NCBI GenBank assembly: GCA_041392205.1
Contig: JAWKMO010000005.1
Coordinates: forward strand, 62,001-126,000
Direction: 5' to 3'
Source: Halomarinibacterium sp041392205
Lineage (GTDB): Bacteria; Bacteroidota; Bacteroidia; Flavobacteriales; Flavobacteriaceae
DNA: 64,000 nt
This document shows, piece after piece, positions 24,152 to 32,290 of the stretch (position 1 is its first letter; the number at the start of each line of letters is the position of its first letter). A model generated the notes under the pieces. That model did no database searches, was not told the origin of the DNA, and saw only the letters and a program-made list of their open reading frames with translations. A program made the translations under genes and the position numbers.

Positions 24152-24856
24152 GTGGCGGTAAAGAAATTATCAAATCTTAAAGTAAGCCTTCTTTTCTTTA
24201 TTTTATTTTCAATAATTACTTTTTTTGATTTTGGAACCATGGTAAATAGAACCATGCGCTTACTACCTAATTTGGCTGCTATTGGCATACTCTATTTTGC
24301 TTACACGCCAAAAATTCATAAAGATTCTTTGCAATTCTTGTTTTTTCTTTTGGCTTCGGCAATCACAGCCTTCTTTTATGAAAATCCTATTTTTGGAATT
24401 TTAACCTTGGTATTCTCAACCATTGCTTATAGTATCGTTGGGATTTCAGCGATAAAACAACTTTCAAAACTGAAAGCTAGTTGGTTTTTACGTGTTTACT
24501 TCTTTATAACATTACTCGTTTTGGGGTATTTCCTTTTTGAATTAACCCAATTAAGTAAAGACCAGTACGATAGCTATTTACAGTTTATTTTATTCAATAT
24601 TGGCAACTTAGCAATTATTTTTATGCTAGCCGGGGCTTTGTTGTTGGTACACCAAAACCCAAATCAAGTTGCCATGGTATTTTTAGCCTTCGTTATTATT
24701 TTAATTCTTTCTGAAATTTCCAGAGCAGCCTCTTATTATAGTAAAACCAGTGTCGCTTTATTTATTTATGGAAGCAAAGTTTTATACATATTGGCTTTAA
24801 CCTTACTAATAAATTGTTGTGGATTAATAGAAAGACAGTTTGTTTTGAAAAATTAG
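24152..24856 (+). CDS. Eight-helix membrane protein, YhhN-like, function unknown
   Basis: 234 residues, almost all hydrophobic, with about eight predicted membrane helices and short charged loops. The overall size and layout fit YhhN/TMEM86-type proteins but the sequence is too divergent for me to be sure. The start is a GTG at 24152. The next in-frame ATG would remove the first helix, so the GTG is preferred. Its stop codon overlaps the 3' end of the convergent lipB gene by four bases. Confidence 0.65.
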   Translation: MAVKKLSNLKVSLLFFILFSIITFFDFGTMVNRTMRLLPNLAAIGILYFAYTPKIHKDSLQFLFFLLASAITAFFYENPIFGILTLVFSTIAYSIVGISAIKQLSKLKASWFLRVYFFITLLVLGYFLFELTQLSKDQYDSYLQFILFNIGNLAIIFMLAGALLLVHQNPNQVAMVFLAFVIILILSEISRAASYYSKTSVALFIYGSKVLYILALTLLINCCGLIERQFVLKN

Positions 24857-25566
24857 TGAAGCTGTTTCGCTATTAATTGAGCTTCAAATAATTTTGAAAA
24901 ATGGTTTCCTAATTTTTCTTTTACCTCTTTCATAGAAACTTCGGGTTTTCCTAATTCTACATGCAATGAGGTTACTGCTTTGCCTTTTATTCCGCAGGGA
25001 ATCATATGGTCAAAATACCCTAAATTGGCATTTACATTGAGAGCAAACCCATGCATCGTAACCCAACGACTGGCACGCACTCCCATGGCGCAAATTTTTC
25101 GGGCAAACGGGGTTCCAACATCCAACCAAACTCCCGTTTCTCCTTTACTACGCTCGCCTTTTAAGCCATATTCTGCTAACGTAAGGATAATAATTTCTTC
25201 AAGAAATCGTAGATATTTATGGATGTCTGTAAAAAAGTTTTCCAAATCCAAAATAGGGTAACCAACTATTTGTCCTGGGCCATGATAAGTAATATCTCCC
25301 CCCCGGTTTATTTTATAAAAGGTCGCTTTAATTTCTTTTAATTTCGTTTCATCAATTAAAAGATTATCCAAATCGCCGCTTTTCCCTAAAGTATAGACAT
25401 GCGGGTGTTCTACAAAAATAAAATAGTTGGGTGTTTTTTCAGAAAGGGTTTCCCTTCGATTATTAATTTTTATGTCAAGAATTTCTTGAAAGAGTTTTTC
25501 TTGAAAGTCCCAAGTTTCTTTATAATCTTTTAAGTTTAAATCTAGTATTTCAACTTGTTTGTTCAC
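24853..25566 (-). CDS. lipB: Lipoyl(octanoyl) transferase
   Basis: The 237-residue enzyme moves octanoyl from acyl carrier protein to lipoyl domains, the first step of lipoate assembly. Visible signatures: HPHVYTLGKSGD, the RGGDITYHGPGQIVGYPI block, and the catalytic Cys191 in HMIPCGI with Lys196 in KGKAVTSL. It serves 2-oxo acid dehydrogenases such as the E2 encoded at 57608-58933. The gene follows a lipoprotein gene by two bases, so the two form an operon, and it meets the membrane-protein gene tail to tail. Confidence 0.95.
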   Translation of the reverse strand: MNKQVEILDLNLKDYKETWDFQEKLFQEILDIKINNRRETLSEKTPNYFIFVEHPHVYTLGKSGDLDNLLIDETKLKEIKATFYKINRGGDITYHGPGQIVGYPILDLENFFTDIHKYLRFLEEIIILTLAEYGLKGERSKGETGVWLDVGTPFARKICAMGVRASRWVTMHGFALNVNANLGYFDHMIPCGIKGKAVTSLHVELGKPEVSMKEVKEKLGNHFSKLFEAQLIAKQLH

Positions 25567-25568
25567 TT

Positions 25569-26315
25569 TTATTTTTCCAATTCTACTTCAATATCCAATA
25601 CATCTGGATTTTTAAGATATTCTATAAAACTGCGCTGTAATTCTAGGGTTTTTCCATCTAAAGAAAAGGTAGCATCCTCTACCGAACTTTTTTTAATTTT
25701 TTTGGGGAAGGTATATTTAACTTTATAACTAATTCCTCCCATAAAAGCTTCGGCATTTTTTAAACTATCTATTTGTGCTTGGTGTGCCTTTTGGTCTTTT
25801 ATAAAAGCATCGCGTTTAAATTTCCCTTTGGTAAAGGAATAAGAAACCCCTATTACCTCTGGCTCTTTCTTTTCAGCATCTTGTGAAGTGTTTGAAGAAG
25901 CCCCTGGAATCATATTGCCCGATTGTTCAAACCCTTTCATTAAATCGTTGGCTTCTGCAACATTCCTAAAATCGGTAAAAACATCTATCACCATTTTATT
26001 GGTTTCTGGATCGGTAACCATTCGCATTTTATAATTTTCCATGGCTTTCAGTCTTTTTTGTTCTGTCATGGGAAGTTGGGCAATACTATCTTTTTTTTGC
26101 TCCAAAAAGGCTTTAAAAGAGACCACAGTATCTTGTTTTACGATGGTCGAATCCTTAGCCATTTCGCCACTAAAGGCCATCATTTCGCTTAAATCTACAC
26201 TCACGCTCATGGTTCCAGTGCCGTCTTCATTAAGAACCATAGTTTCGGTAAATTGGCAGCTTACTAATGCCAACACAACAACTACTAAAACAATTAATTT
26301 TCTATAAGTATTCAT
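25569..26315 (-). CDS. Lipoprotein of unknown function, upstream of lipB
   Basis: 248 residues from the ATG at 26315, chosen because it starts the signal peptide with lipobox LVSC (Cys20). The mature part begins with strands (ETMVLNEDGTGTMSVSVDLS) resembling the N-terminal strand pairs of envelope lipoproteins, then a helical middle and a beta-rich end (ISYKVKYTFPKKIKKSS, LELQRSFIEYLKNP). I do not recognise a family. Its stop is two bases from the lipB start, so the two are co-transcribed. Functional linkage to lipoylation is not implied. Confidence 0.7.
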   Translation of the reverse strand: MNTYRKLIVLVVVVLALVSCQFTETMVLNEDGTGTMSVSVDLSEMMAFSGEMAKDSTIVKQDTVVSFKAFLEQKKDSIAQLPMTEQKRLKAMENYKMRMVTDPETNKMVIDVFTDFRNVAEANDLMKGFEQSGNMIPGASSNTSQDAEKKEPEVIGVSYSFTKGKFKRDAFIKDQKAHQAQIDSLKNAEAFMGGISYKVKYTFPKKIKKSSVEDATFSLDGKTLELQRSFIEYLKNPDVLDIEVELEK

Positions 26316-26399
26316 AACTATAAAATATTTATTAAAGGGAAGAAGGGATGCCATTATTATTAAACTGCCATAGGTTGGCAAAATTTGTTATGGGATCTT

Positions 26400-26558
26400 T
26401 CATCTTTTTGGGTTATTTAAAATTATTAAGGCAGCAATGACACCCGGTATCCAGCCACATACTGTTAAAATTAAAACAATTAATATGGACCCACAACCTT
26501 TATCGATCACTGCTAATGGTGGGAACAAAATAGAAAGTAGCACTCTCCAAATACTCAT
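26400..26558 (-). CDS. Pmp3/YqaE family small membrane protein (52 aa)
   Basis: A small gene with ATG at 26558-26556 and stop TGA at 26402-26400. The protein begins MSIWRVLLSILFPPLAVIDK and continues with Gly-Cys-Gly, a hydrophobic helix and CGWIPGVIAALIIL. This is the UPF0057/Pmp3 signature: an FPPLAV turn, a GCG motif, a second helix and a WIPGxIHA-like turn. Two membrane helices form a hairpin. Relatives in yeast and bacteria affect membrane potential and salt stress. It is separated by 84 bases from the lipoprotein-lipB pair on the same strand. Confidence 0.88.
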   Translation of the reverse strand: MSIWRVLLSILFPPLAVIDKGCGSILIVLILTVCGWIPGVIAALIILNNPKR

Positions 26559-26607
26559 AGTACAAATTTAAGATTAATAATTAACCTGTAGGTCGTTTAG
26601 TTTATGT

Positions 26608-26639
26608 TTTGTTACAAGAGTCAATTTTAGTTATCTTCG
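26608..26639 (+). promoter_or_regulatory. Candidate promoter of the membrane LuxR-type regulator gene
   Basis: TTTG (26608-26611), 20 bases, then TATCTTCG (26632-26639), one mismatch from TAnnTTTG. It is followed six bases later by the ATG, so the transcript would be nearly leaderless. Confidence 0.4.
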
Positions 26640-26645
26640 TTTTCC

Positions 26646-27689
26646 ATGAAAACACTTTTCCTAATTGCATTCATTTTAATAAGCAGCTGCACGCTAGGTC
26701 AATACCAATTTTCCGGAAAGGTAAGTTCCGAATTAAAAGAAGGAAAGGTGTATCTCTCTACCGTTGAAGATTACCGAAAAATATCTGGTGTTTATAGTGA
26801 ACAAATCATCAATATGACGCTTCCCGATAGTCTTGGGAATTTTAGCTTTCAAGGGGATAATCTACCTGTTGAAAATAAAATGTATCGTATTCATGTGGAC
26901 ACATGTAGTGATGAAGAACAAAGCCTCAACCATTTCTCTGGTCATTGCGCAAATAGCAAAGAGGTGGTGTTTATTGCAAATAATACCGATATACTTTCTT
27001 TTCCTTTTTCCTTTGACAACGAAATGTTTTGTCGAATAGTTTCTAGCAACGATAAAGCCCATCTTTTTTTAAAAATTGATTCCTTAAAACACGAAATGCG
27101 CTTTGCATTTGGCACCTACCGAAGTGAAGCCAATAGGTCTTTAAATACCAAAAAATGGTTTACAATTCTTCAGGAATATGGACAAACCCTTAAAGAGCCC
27201 TTGGCAGAATTGTATATCTATTCTTTTTTAAGCGATAGAACCAATGACCTTCATGAATACTACTTGGAAGATGTGAAAGTAAATCCCTATTACGAAAATC
27301 TACGAATTCGGTTAAAAGAAAAATATCCTGAATCTCCCTATACCAAACAATACGAAGCCGAATTAGAAGCCGATGAATTTTTAGTGAACCGCAATAAAGG
27401 ATTTCCGTGGTGGATTTATTTTTTAGGAACTTTTGCGGCTTTATCCATTTTAGGTAATTTTTATTTTTTTGGCAAATGGAGACAACTCAATAAGGCTTCC
27501 AAAAGCACCGAAACACTTTCCAAACAAGAACAACGGGTTATGGAATTAATCTTGGAGGATAAAACCAATAAAGAAATTGCCGATGCGCTGTTTGTAAGTG
27601 TAAGTACTGTAAAAACTCATATTAACAATCTCTACAAAAAAATGAATGTAAGTTCCCGAGAGGAGCTTAAAAAACTAACTATCAATTAA
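26646..27689 (+). CDS. Membrane-bound LuxR-type one-component regulator
   Basis: 347 residues. A signal sequence (FLIAFILISSC, or a lipobox ISSC) leads into an envelope domain of about 230 residues containing a beta-sandwich-like start (YQFSGKVSSELKEGKVYLS, as in DUF4369-like modules). A membrane helix follows (WWIYFLGTFAALSILGNFYF, about 256-275), then a cytoplasmic LuxR HTH (LSKQEQRVMELILEDKTNKE, IADALFVSVSTVKTHINNLY, about 287-340). So a sensory domain outside the membrane is fused to a DNA-binding domain inside, without kinase or receiver. The ligand is unknown. Regulation of nearby envelope genes is an inference. Confidence 0.85.
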   Translation: MKTLFLIAFILISSCTLGQYQFSGKVSSELKEGKVYLSTVEDYRKISGVYSEQIINMTLPDSLGNFSFQGDNLPVENKMYRIHVDTCSDEEQSLNHFSGHCANSKEVVFIANNTDILSFPFSFDNEMFCRIVSSNDKAHLFLKIDSLKHEMRFAFGTYRSEANRSLNTKKWFTILQEYGQTLKEPLAELYIYSFLSDRTNDLHEYYLEDVKVNPYYENLRIRLKEKYPESPYTKQYEAELEADEFLVNRNKGFPWWIYFLGTFAALSILGNFYFFGKWRQLNKASKSTETLSKQEQRVMELILEDKTNKEIADALFVSVSTVKTHINNLYKKMNVSSREELKKLTIN

Positions 27690-27706
27690 TTTAAAAAAAT
27701 AGAACT

Positions 27707-27724
27707 GGGGTCTAGTCCCTTTTT
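27707..27724 (+). terminator. Weak terminator after the LuxR-type gene
   Basis: A short GGGG..TCCC hairpin with wobble pairs (27707-27719) is followed by TTTTT. The stem is short and the call is tentative. Confidence 0.35.
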
Positions 27725-27794
27725 CAACCTACTTTTTATTTCTTTAACAGGTTTTGTTTTTCATTTTCGTGTTTCCTTTTAAAACAAAAACACA

Positions 27795-28667
27795 ATGAAA
27801 CACAAACTTACACTTTTAGTACTTTTTATTGCTCCCATGATCTTTTCTCAGTCTTTCAACAAAGAAATAAGAATTGACAGTATTCCTAACCTAATAGGAA
27901 AATTTACTAAAGAAGCATTACTTAAAGAGCCTTATGCGGCTTGGTTTGAAAAAAATTACAATGAATATGAACCCGACGCTGAAGTAATTTCACTATTAGA
28001 AAACGAACTCTCAAAATATACCATCACGCTATTTATGGGCACTTGGTGTGGGGATAGTAAAATAGAAGTTTCTCGGTTTTATAAAATTATGGAAGCTGTA
28101 AATTTTCCCTTAGATCGCATTACCGCTATTGCTGTAAGTAACCAAAGAGAAACCTACAAACAAAGCATTGGTGGAGAACAAGAAGGGTTTAACATACACC
28201 GTGTACCAACCTTTATCCTATATAAAAACGGAAAAGAAGTAAATCGAATTATTGAACATCCTATTACGACTTTGGAGGAAGATTTATGGAATAGTATTCA
28301 AGATAATTATACCCCTAATTATGATGGCGTAACCTACATTAACTCCCTATTAGAAAAAATGGGCGTGGAAAAATTCAGAAAAAAACAACTCGCTATTGCC
28401 AGAAAAGTACAAAATAAAATAACCAAATTTTCAGAATTAAATACCTATAGTAGTGTCCTTTTTTATGCTAAAAGAACCGAAGAAGGAATCGCCATAGCAG
28501 AACTAAATACACAGCTATATCCTTCCGAAGTATCTGGGTATATTAACTTAGGGAATAAATACAGCTACCTTCAAAATAAAGAAAAGGCGATGCATTATTA
28601 CAAAAAAGCACTCTCTCTAGACCCAAAAAACAACATGGCCAAAAAAGGAATAGAATTGCTATTATAA
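27795..28667 (+). CDS. Secreted thioredoxin-like protein with a C-terminal TPR
   Basis: 290 residues. Signal peptide (LTLLVLFIAPMIFSQ), then a thioredoxin-like fold with ITLFMGTWCGDSKIEVSRF (about residue 80) and the cis-Pro loop HRVPTFILYKNGKEV (about 138-150). The last 70 residues form TPR-like helices (YINLGNKYSYLQNKEKAMHY). The usual CxxC is replaced by WCGDS, with a single Cys, so a disulfide exchange role in the classical sense is unlikely. A chaperone or reductase-like role in the periplasm is an inference. No close neighbours of related function are seen. Confidence 0.75.
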   Translation: MKHKLTLLVLFIAPMIFSQSFNKEIRIDSIPNLIGKFTKEALLKEPYAAWFEKNYNEYEPDAEVISLLENELSKYTITLFMGTWCGDSKIEVSRFYKIMEAVNFPLDRITAIAVSNQRETYKQSIGGEQEGFNIHRVPTFILYKNGKEVNRIIEHPITTLEEDLWNSIQDNYTPNYDGVTYINSLLEKMGVEKFRKKQLAIARKVQNKITKFSELNTYSSVLFYAKRTEEGIAIAELNTQLYPSEVSGYINLGNKYSYLQNKEKAMHYYKKALSLDPKNNMAKKGIELLL

Positions 28668-28708
28668 AAATGAGGCCAAGGAATCTTCGGTATAAAACTA
28701 ATAATAGT

Positions 28709-28716
28709 TAATTTTG
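28709..28716 (+). promoter_or_regulatory. Candidate -7 box for lysS
   Basis: TAATTTTG at 28709-28716 matches TAnnTTTG and lies 19 bases before the lysS ATG at 28736. No clear -33 box was found. Confidence 0.4.
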
Positions 28717-28735
28717 CGGCTTAAAACTAGTAAGC

Positions 28736-30433
28736 ATGCAACTTTCTGAACTGGAACTTATCCGAAGAGAAAAACTGAATCAATTACGTGAATTAGGCAT
28801 TAACCCTTACCCCGCTGCATTATACCCAGTAGCGAGTACTTCCAAAAAAATAAAACAAGCTTTTGAGGAAGGGAAAAAGGTTACCATCGCTGGAAGGCTC
28901 ATGTCACGCCGTATCCAAGGATCGGCTTCCTTTGCAGAATTGCAGGATGCCGAAGGACGCATTCAAGTGTATTTTAACCGTGACGAAATTTGTACGGGTG
29001 AGGACAAAACACTTTATAATGAAGTGTATAAAAAATTACTCGATATTGGAGATTTTATTGGGATTGAAGGCGAATTATTTACCACTCAAGTGGGTGAAAA
29101 AACGGTTATGGTGAAAAATTTCACACTCCTTTCAAAGGCTTTAAAACCGCTACCTCAGCCCCGTATCGATGCCGATGGCGTGGTCCATGATGCCTTTACC
29201 GATCCAGAGCAACGCTACCGCCAGCGCTATGCAGATTTGGTGGTGAACCCTCAAGTAAAAGAAGTGTTTGTTAAAAGAACACGTCTCTTTAACGCAATGC
29301 GAAATTTCTTTAATGAAAAAGGGTATTTTGAAGTAGAAACTCCCATTCTACAACCTATTCCTGGAGGGGCTGCCGCACGACCTTTTATTACCCATCATAA
29401 CAGTTTGGATATTCCATTATATATGCGAATTGCCAACGAATTGTACCTAAAAAGATTGATTGTAGGCGGATTTGACGGGGTGTATGAATTTTCAAAAAAC
29501 TTCCGAAATGAAGGAATGGATCGCACCCATAATCCTGAGTTTACAGCCATGGAAATCTACGTAGCCTACAAAGATTATCACTGGATGATGGATTTTTGTG
29601 AAGAACTATTAGAGTATTGTGCCATTCAGGTAAATGGCACCACCGAAGCTACCTTTGGAGCGCATAAAATAGATTTTAAAGCGCCTTACCCAAGGATTAC
29701 CATGGCAGAAGCTATTAAAAAATATACCGGCTTTGACATTATTGGTAAAACAGAAGACGAAATACGACATGCCGCTAAGAATCTGGGCGTACAGGTGGAT
29801 GACACTATGGGGAAAGGAAAGTTGATTGATGAAATTTTTGGTGAGAAATGTGAAGGAAATTTTATCCAGCCCACCTTTATTACCGATTATCCAAAGGAAA
29901 TGAGCCCTCTATGTAAAGAACACCGTGACCATCCCGAATTGACCGAACGTTTTGAATTGATGGTCTGCGGAAAAGAAATCGCCAATGCGTATAGTGAGTT
30001 AAACGACCCCATTGACCAACGGGAACGTTTTGAAGCACAGTTAAAACTCGCCGAAAAAGGGGACGATGAGGCGACACAGTTTATTGATTTCGACTTTTTA
30101 CGTGCTTTGGAATATGGAATGCCTCCCACCTCCGGAATGGGGATTGGGATGGATCGCTTAATTATGTTTTTAACCAATAATGCCTCCATACAGGAAGTGT
30201 TGTTTTTTCCTCAAATGCGACCAGAAAAGAAAGCCGTTCAGGTAGAATTGAATGACGAAGAAAAAGCCGTATTGGCTATCCTTCAAAAAGCTGAAAAATT
30301 ACTGCTGGAGGACCTTAAATCCCAAAGTGGATTAAGTAATAAAAAGTGGGATAAAACTATAAAACATCTTACCGCAAATAAACTCGCAAAAGTGGAAAAA
30401 ACGGAGGAAGGGTTGTTTGTGGAGATAGTGTAA
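28736..30433 (+). CDS. lysS: Lysine--tRNA ligase (class II)
   Basis: 565 residues. N-terminal OB-fold anticodon-binding domain (about 40-150), then the class II catalytic core with motif 2 (FRNEGMDRTHNPEFTAMEIY) and motif 3 (PTSGMGIGMDRLIMFL). It charges tRNA-Lys in the cytoplasm. The C-terminal 70 residues (from about VQVELNDEEK) extend beyond the usual 500-residue core and look like a small helical/winged domain, an extension I associate with Bacteroidetes LysRS. It is a single gene with its own upstream -7 box. Confidence 0.96.
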   Translation: MQLSELELIRREKLNQLRELGINPYPAALYPVASTSKKIKQAFEEGKKVTIAGRLMSRRIQGSASFAELQDAEGRIQVYFNRDEICTGEDKTLYNEVYKKLLDIGDFIGIEGELFTTQVGEKTVMVKNFTLLSKALKPLPQPRIDADGVVHDAFTDPEQRYRQRYADLVVNPQVKEVFVKRTRLFNAMRNFFNEKGYFEVETPILQPIPGGAAARPFITHHNSLDIPLYMRIANELYLKRLIVGGFDGVYEFSKNFRNEGMDRTHNPEFTAMEIYVAYKDYHWMMDFCEELLEYCAIQVNGTTEATFGAHKIDFKAPYPRITMAEAIKKYTGFDIIGKTEDEIRHAAKNLGVQVDDTMGKGKLIDEIFGEKCEGNFIQPTFITDYPKEMSPLCKEHRDHPELTERFELMVCGKEIANAYSELNDPIDQRERFEAQLKLAEKGDDEATQFIDFDFLRALEYGMPPTSGMGIGMDRLIMFLTNNASIQEVLFFPQMRPEKKAVQVELNDEEKAVLAILQKAEKLLLEDLKSQSGLSNKKWDKTIKHLTANKLAKVEKTEEGLFVEIV

Positions 30434-30462
30434 TTCCTTTTTTTTAAAAATTTAAGTAGCAG

Positions 30463-30936
30463 ATGAGCCTTATTGTAAAAAAACCAGAATCACAAAACAA
30501 CATGATAGACTGGTGGAAAAAAGTAGTTTTGGAAAATTATGCAAATTTTTCTGGCAGAGCCAGAAGGTCTGAGTATTGGTATTTTTCACTTTTGAACATT
30601 ATTATCGCGGTTCCTCTAATCATTTTGTTTATTACGTTTTCAGAATCTGGGGGTAATTCAGATATTATTTCAACCATTTTTATGTTTCTTCTTATCGCAA
30701 TGGTGTTACTTTTATTAATACCAGGTCTCGCTGTCTCAGTAAGACGATTGCACGATACGGGAAAATCTGGTTGGTGGTATTTAATAGGAGTAATACCTAT
30801 TGTTAGTTATGTAGGTAATATTGTCCTTTTAGTGTTTTATTGTATGGACAGTGAACCCGGCTCAAATAAATGGGGGCCTAATCCAAAAATGCCGCACGAG
30901 GATGAAATTGATCAAATCGGTCAAAATCAGCTATAA
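30463..30936 (+). CDS. DUF805 family membrane protein
   Basis: 157 residues with the DUF805 pattern: an amphipathic lead (MIDWWKKVVLENYANFSGRA), the RRSEYWYFSLLN box, three or four membrane helices and the characteristic VRRLHDTGKSGWWYLI loop, ending with WGPNPKMP. Function unknown. It is a widespread inner-membrane family of about 110-150 residues. The start ATG at 30463 gives a 13-residue extension before the family's usual beginning, so the ATG at 30502 is an alternative. It follows lysS by 29 bases and overlaps the end of the convergent CPBP-type gene by ten bases. Confidence 0.88.
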   Translation: MSLIVKKPESQNNMIDWWKKVVLENYANFSGRARRSEYWYFSLLNIIIAVPLIILFITFSESGGNSDIISTIFMFLLIAMVLLLLIPGLAVSVRRLHDTGKSGWWYLIGVIPIVSYVGNIVLLVFYCMDSEPGSNKWGPNPKMPHEDEIDQIGQNQL

Positions 30937-31574
30937 AATAACTTTAAAAAAATATCCCTAAAGGGATTTTCACCTAAAACCGTATAGTAAAATATAGCTC
31001 CCAGCCAACCGTGAAAAAGTCCTAGCGCATAGAGATTCCTGTTTTTTAAATAGATAAATCCATACAACAAAGCCATAACAAAAGTGGCTATTATTAGCCA
31101 GACTTGGGGATAATGTACTCCTGAAAAAAGAGTTGCCGTAAACAGAACAATGAAGAATCTTGGAAGTTTTAATGTATTTAAATCTTCCAAATTCCCTGCT
31201 ACTAAAGCCATAATTAAAAATTGTTGAATTAAACCCCAAATAGGGTAAGTAATCAAAATAGGAAGAATGTGCCAATTTATTTGAAGCGTTTCTTTATAAA
31301 AACCAACAACTAAGAATCCCAAAATTGCAAGGAGACCAAAAGGAATTAAAAATCTTGCAACACTTTTAAAATTATCCCCTCGAAATCCCCAATAATGTAA
31401 TAGTTTGGGTTGATTTCTTTTTTGGCTAAAAACATATATTCCCCAAATAAGTATTGCAGTTGCTACAAATTGAAACCTCCAGTGTAAGTAATCCATAAAA
31501 ACAAACTTTCCTAATGCGGTTACTACAACACCCAAGATTTCAAAAACTCTTCTTTTGTTAGATATCATGACCAT
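30927..31574 (-). CDS. CPBP-family (CAAX-like) membrane protein with altered active-site motif
   Basis: 215 residues, about six membrane helices. CPBP intramembrane proteases carry EExxxR, a later His, and a final HxxxN/D-type motif. Here the first motif reads WGLIQQFLIMAL, with Gln-Gln in place of the Glu pair, while His residues persist in FSGVHYPQVW and LGLFHGWLG. So it belongs to the family but is probably a non-protease or a Gln-type subgroup. The ATG at 31574 is preferred: starts further upstream (31622) would place two terminator hairpins inside the gene. Confidence 0.72.
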   Translation of the reverse strand: MVMISNKRRVFEILGVVVTALGKFVFMDYLHWRFQFVATAILIWGIYVFSQKRNQPKLLHYWGFRGDNFKSVARFLIPFGLLAILGFLVVGFYKETLQINWHILPILITYPIWGLIQQFLIMALVAGNLEDLNTLKLPRFFIVLFTATLFSGVHYPQVWLIIATFVMALLYGFIYLKNRNLYALGLFHGWLGAIFYYTVLGENPFRDIFLKLFYS

Positions 31575-31593
31575 TTTACAAATTTTTTGAAAA

Positions 31594-31613
31594 GCCCCAT
31601 CTCTCGATGGGGC
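31594..31613 (-). terminator. Terminator hairpin downstream of yiaA (second)
   Basis: GCCCCATC/GATGGGGC with a four-base loop, followed by TTTTC on the minus strand. It lies just upstream of the CPBP-type gene start. Confidence 0.75.
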
Positions 31614-31623
31614 CAACATCAAA

Positions 31624-31650
31624 ACAGGCTAACTTTTACAGCTAGCCTGT
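31624..31650 (-). terminator. Terminator hairpin downstream of yiaA (first)
   Basis: The stem ACAGGCTA/TAGCCTGT with an 11-base loop is followed by TTTT on the minus strand, five bases after the yiaA stop. Confidence 0.8.
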
Positions 31651-31654
31651 GTAT

Positions 31655-32137
31655 TTATTCCTCATTTTGGGTTTCAAAAAGTCGTACATCTCGGGTGTTT
31701 TTTTGAACTGCAACTGCTGCAAAAAGACTAAGCGTAAACGCCATTCCGTAAAATCCTTTTTCACTAAGTTCTAAATCTGCATTCCATAACCCAATAATGA
31801 GCAGTAATATGCTGGCAATGGTAGTGAACCAACTAATACCGTAATAAATTTCTGTTACCGGAATACCCTCCAAGCGATCCCGCACACTTTTTTGTACAGA
31901 TACCACCGAAAATAATCCAAATAATAAAATGGTAAAATAATAGCCTTTTTCATTTAACCACATATTGGCATTCCAAAGACCCACACAATACGAAATCATT
32001 CCAATAAAAAGGGCGGTCCAAGAAGCAGAAATAAATGCCGGTGAAGGTTTACAAATTAAGCCTTTAGACTTGTCTTTAAAACTTTCAATTAAAGGAGCAT
32101 TTACAGGCTTTTTTTCTTTAAAAATTTGATTTTCCAT
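31655..32137 (-). CDS. yiaA: YiaA/YiaB family inner membrane protein
   Basis: 160 residues. After a charged 35-residue lead there are two tandem units, each with two membrane helices and a shared motif: GLWNANMWLNEKGYYFTILL and GLWNADLELSEKGFYGMAFT, both followed by VQK.xRD. This duplicated YiaA/YiaB pattern is the family signature. The function is unknown. The gene is monocistronic and ended by two hairpin terminators. Confidence 0.9.
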   Translation of the reverse strand: MENQIFKEKKPVNAPLIESFKDKSKGLICKPSPAFISASWTALFIGMISYCVGLWNANMWLNEKGYYFTILLFGLFSVVSVQKSVRDRLEGIPVTEIYYGISWFTTIASILLLIIGLWNADLELSEKGFYGMAFTLSLFAAVAVQKNTRDVRLFETQNEE

Positions 32138-32290
32138 AATTCATTTGTTTTGATGATTATGAAGCAAATGTGGAAGTAATTGACATAATTAAAAAGGTAA
32201 AATTTTTAATTTTATTACGATTAAATAATAAAAAATGTAATTTAATTAATTGATTTTTAGTATTTTTATGTACTATTTACTTATGTTTAA

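Noticed and set aside
31575..31622. N-terminal extension of the CPBP-type gene (start at 31622)
   Set aside because: It would run through a strong terminator hairpin (31594-31613). The start at 31574 is preferred.
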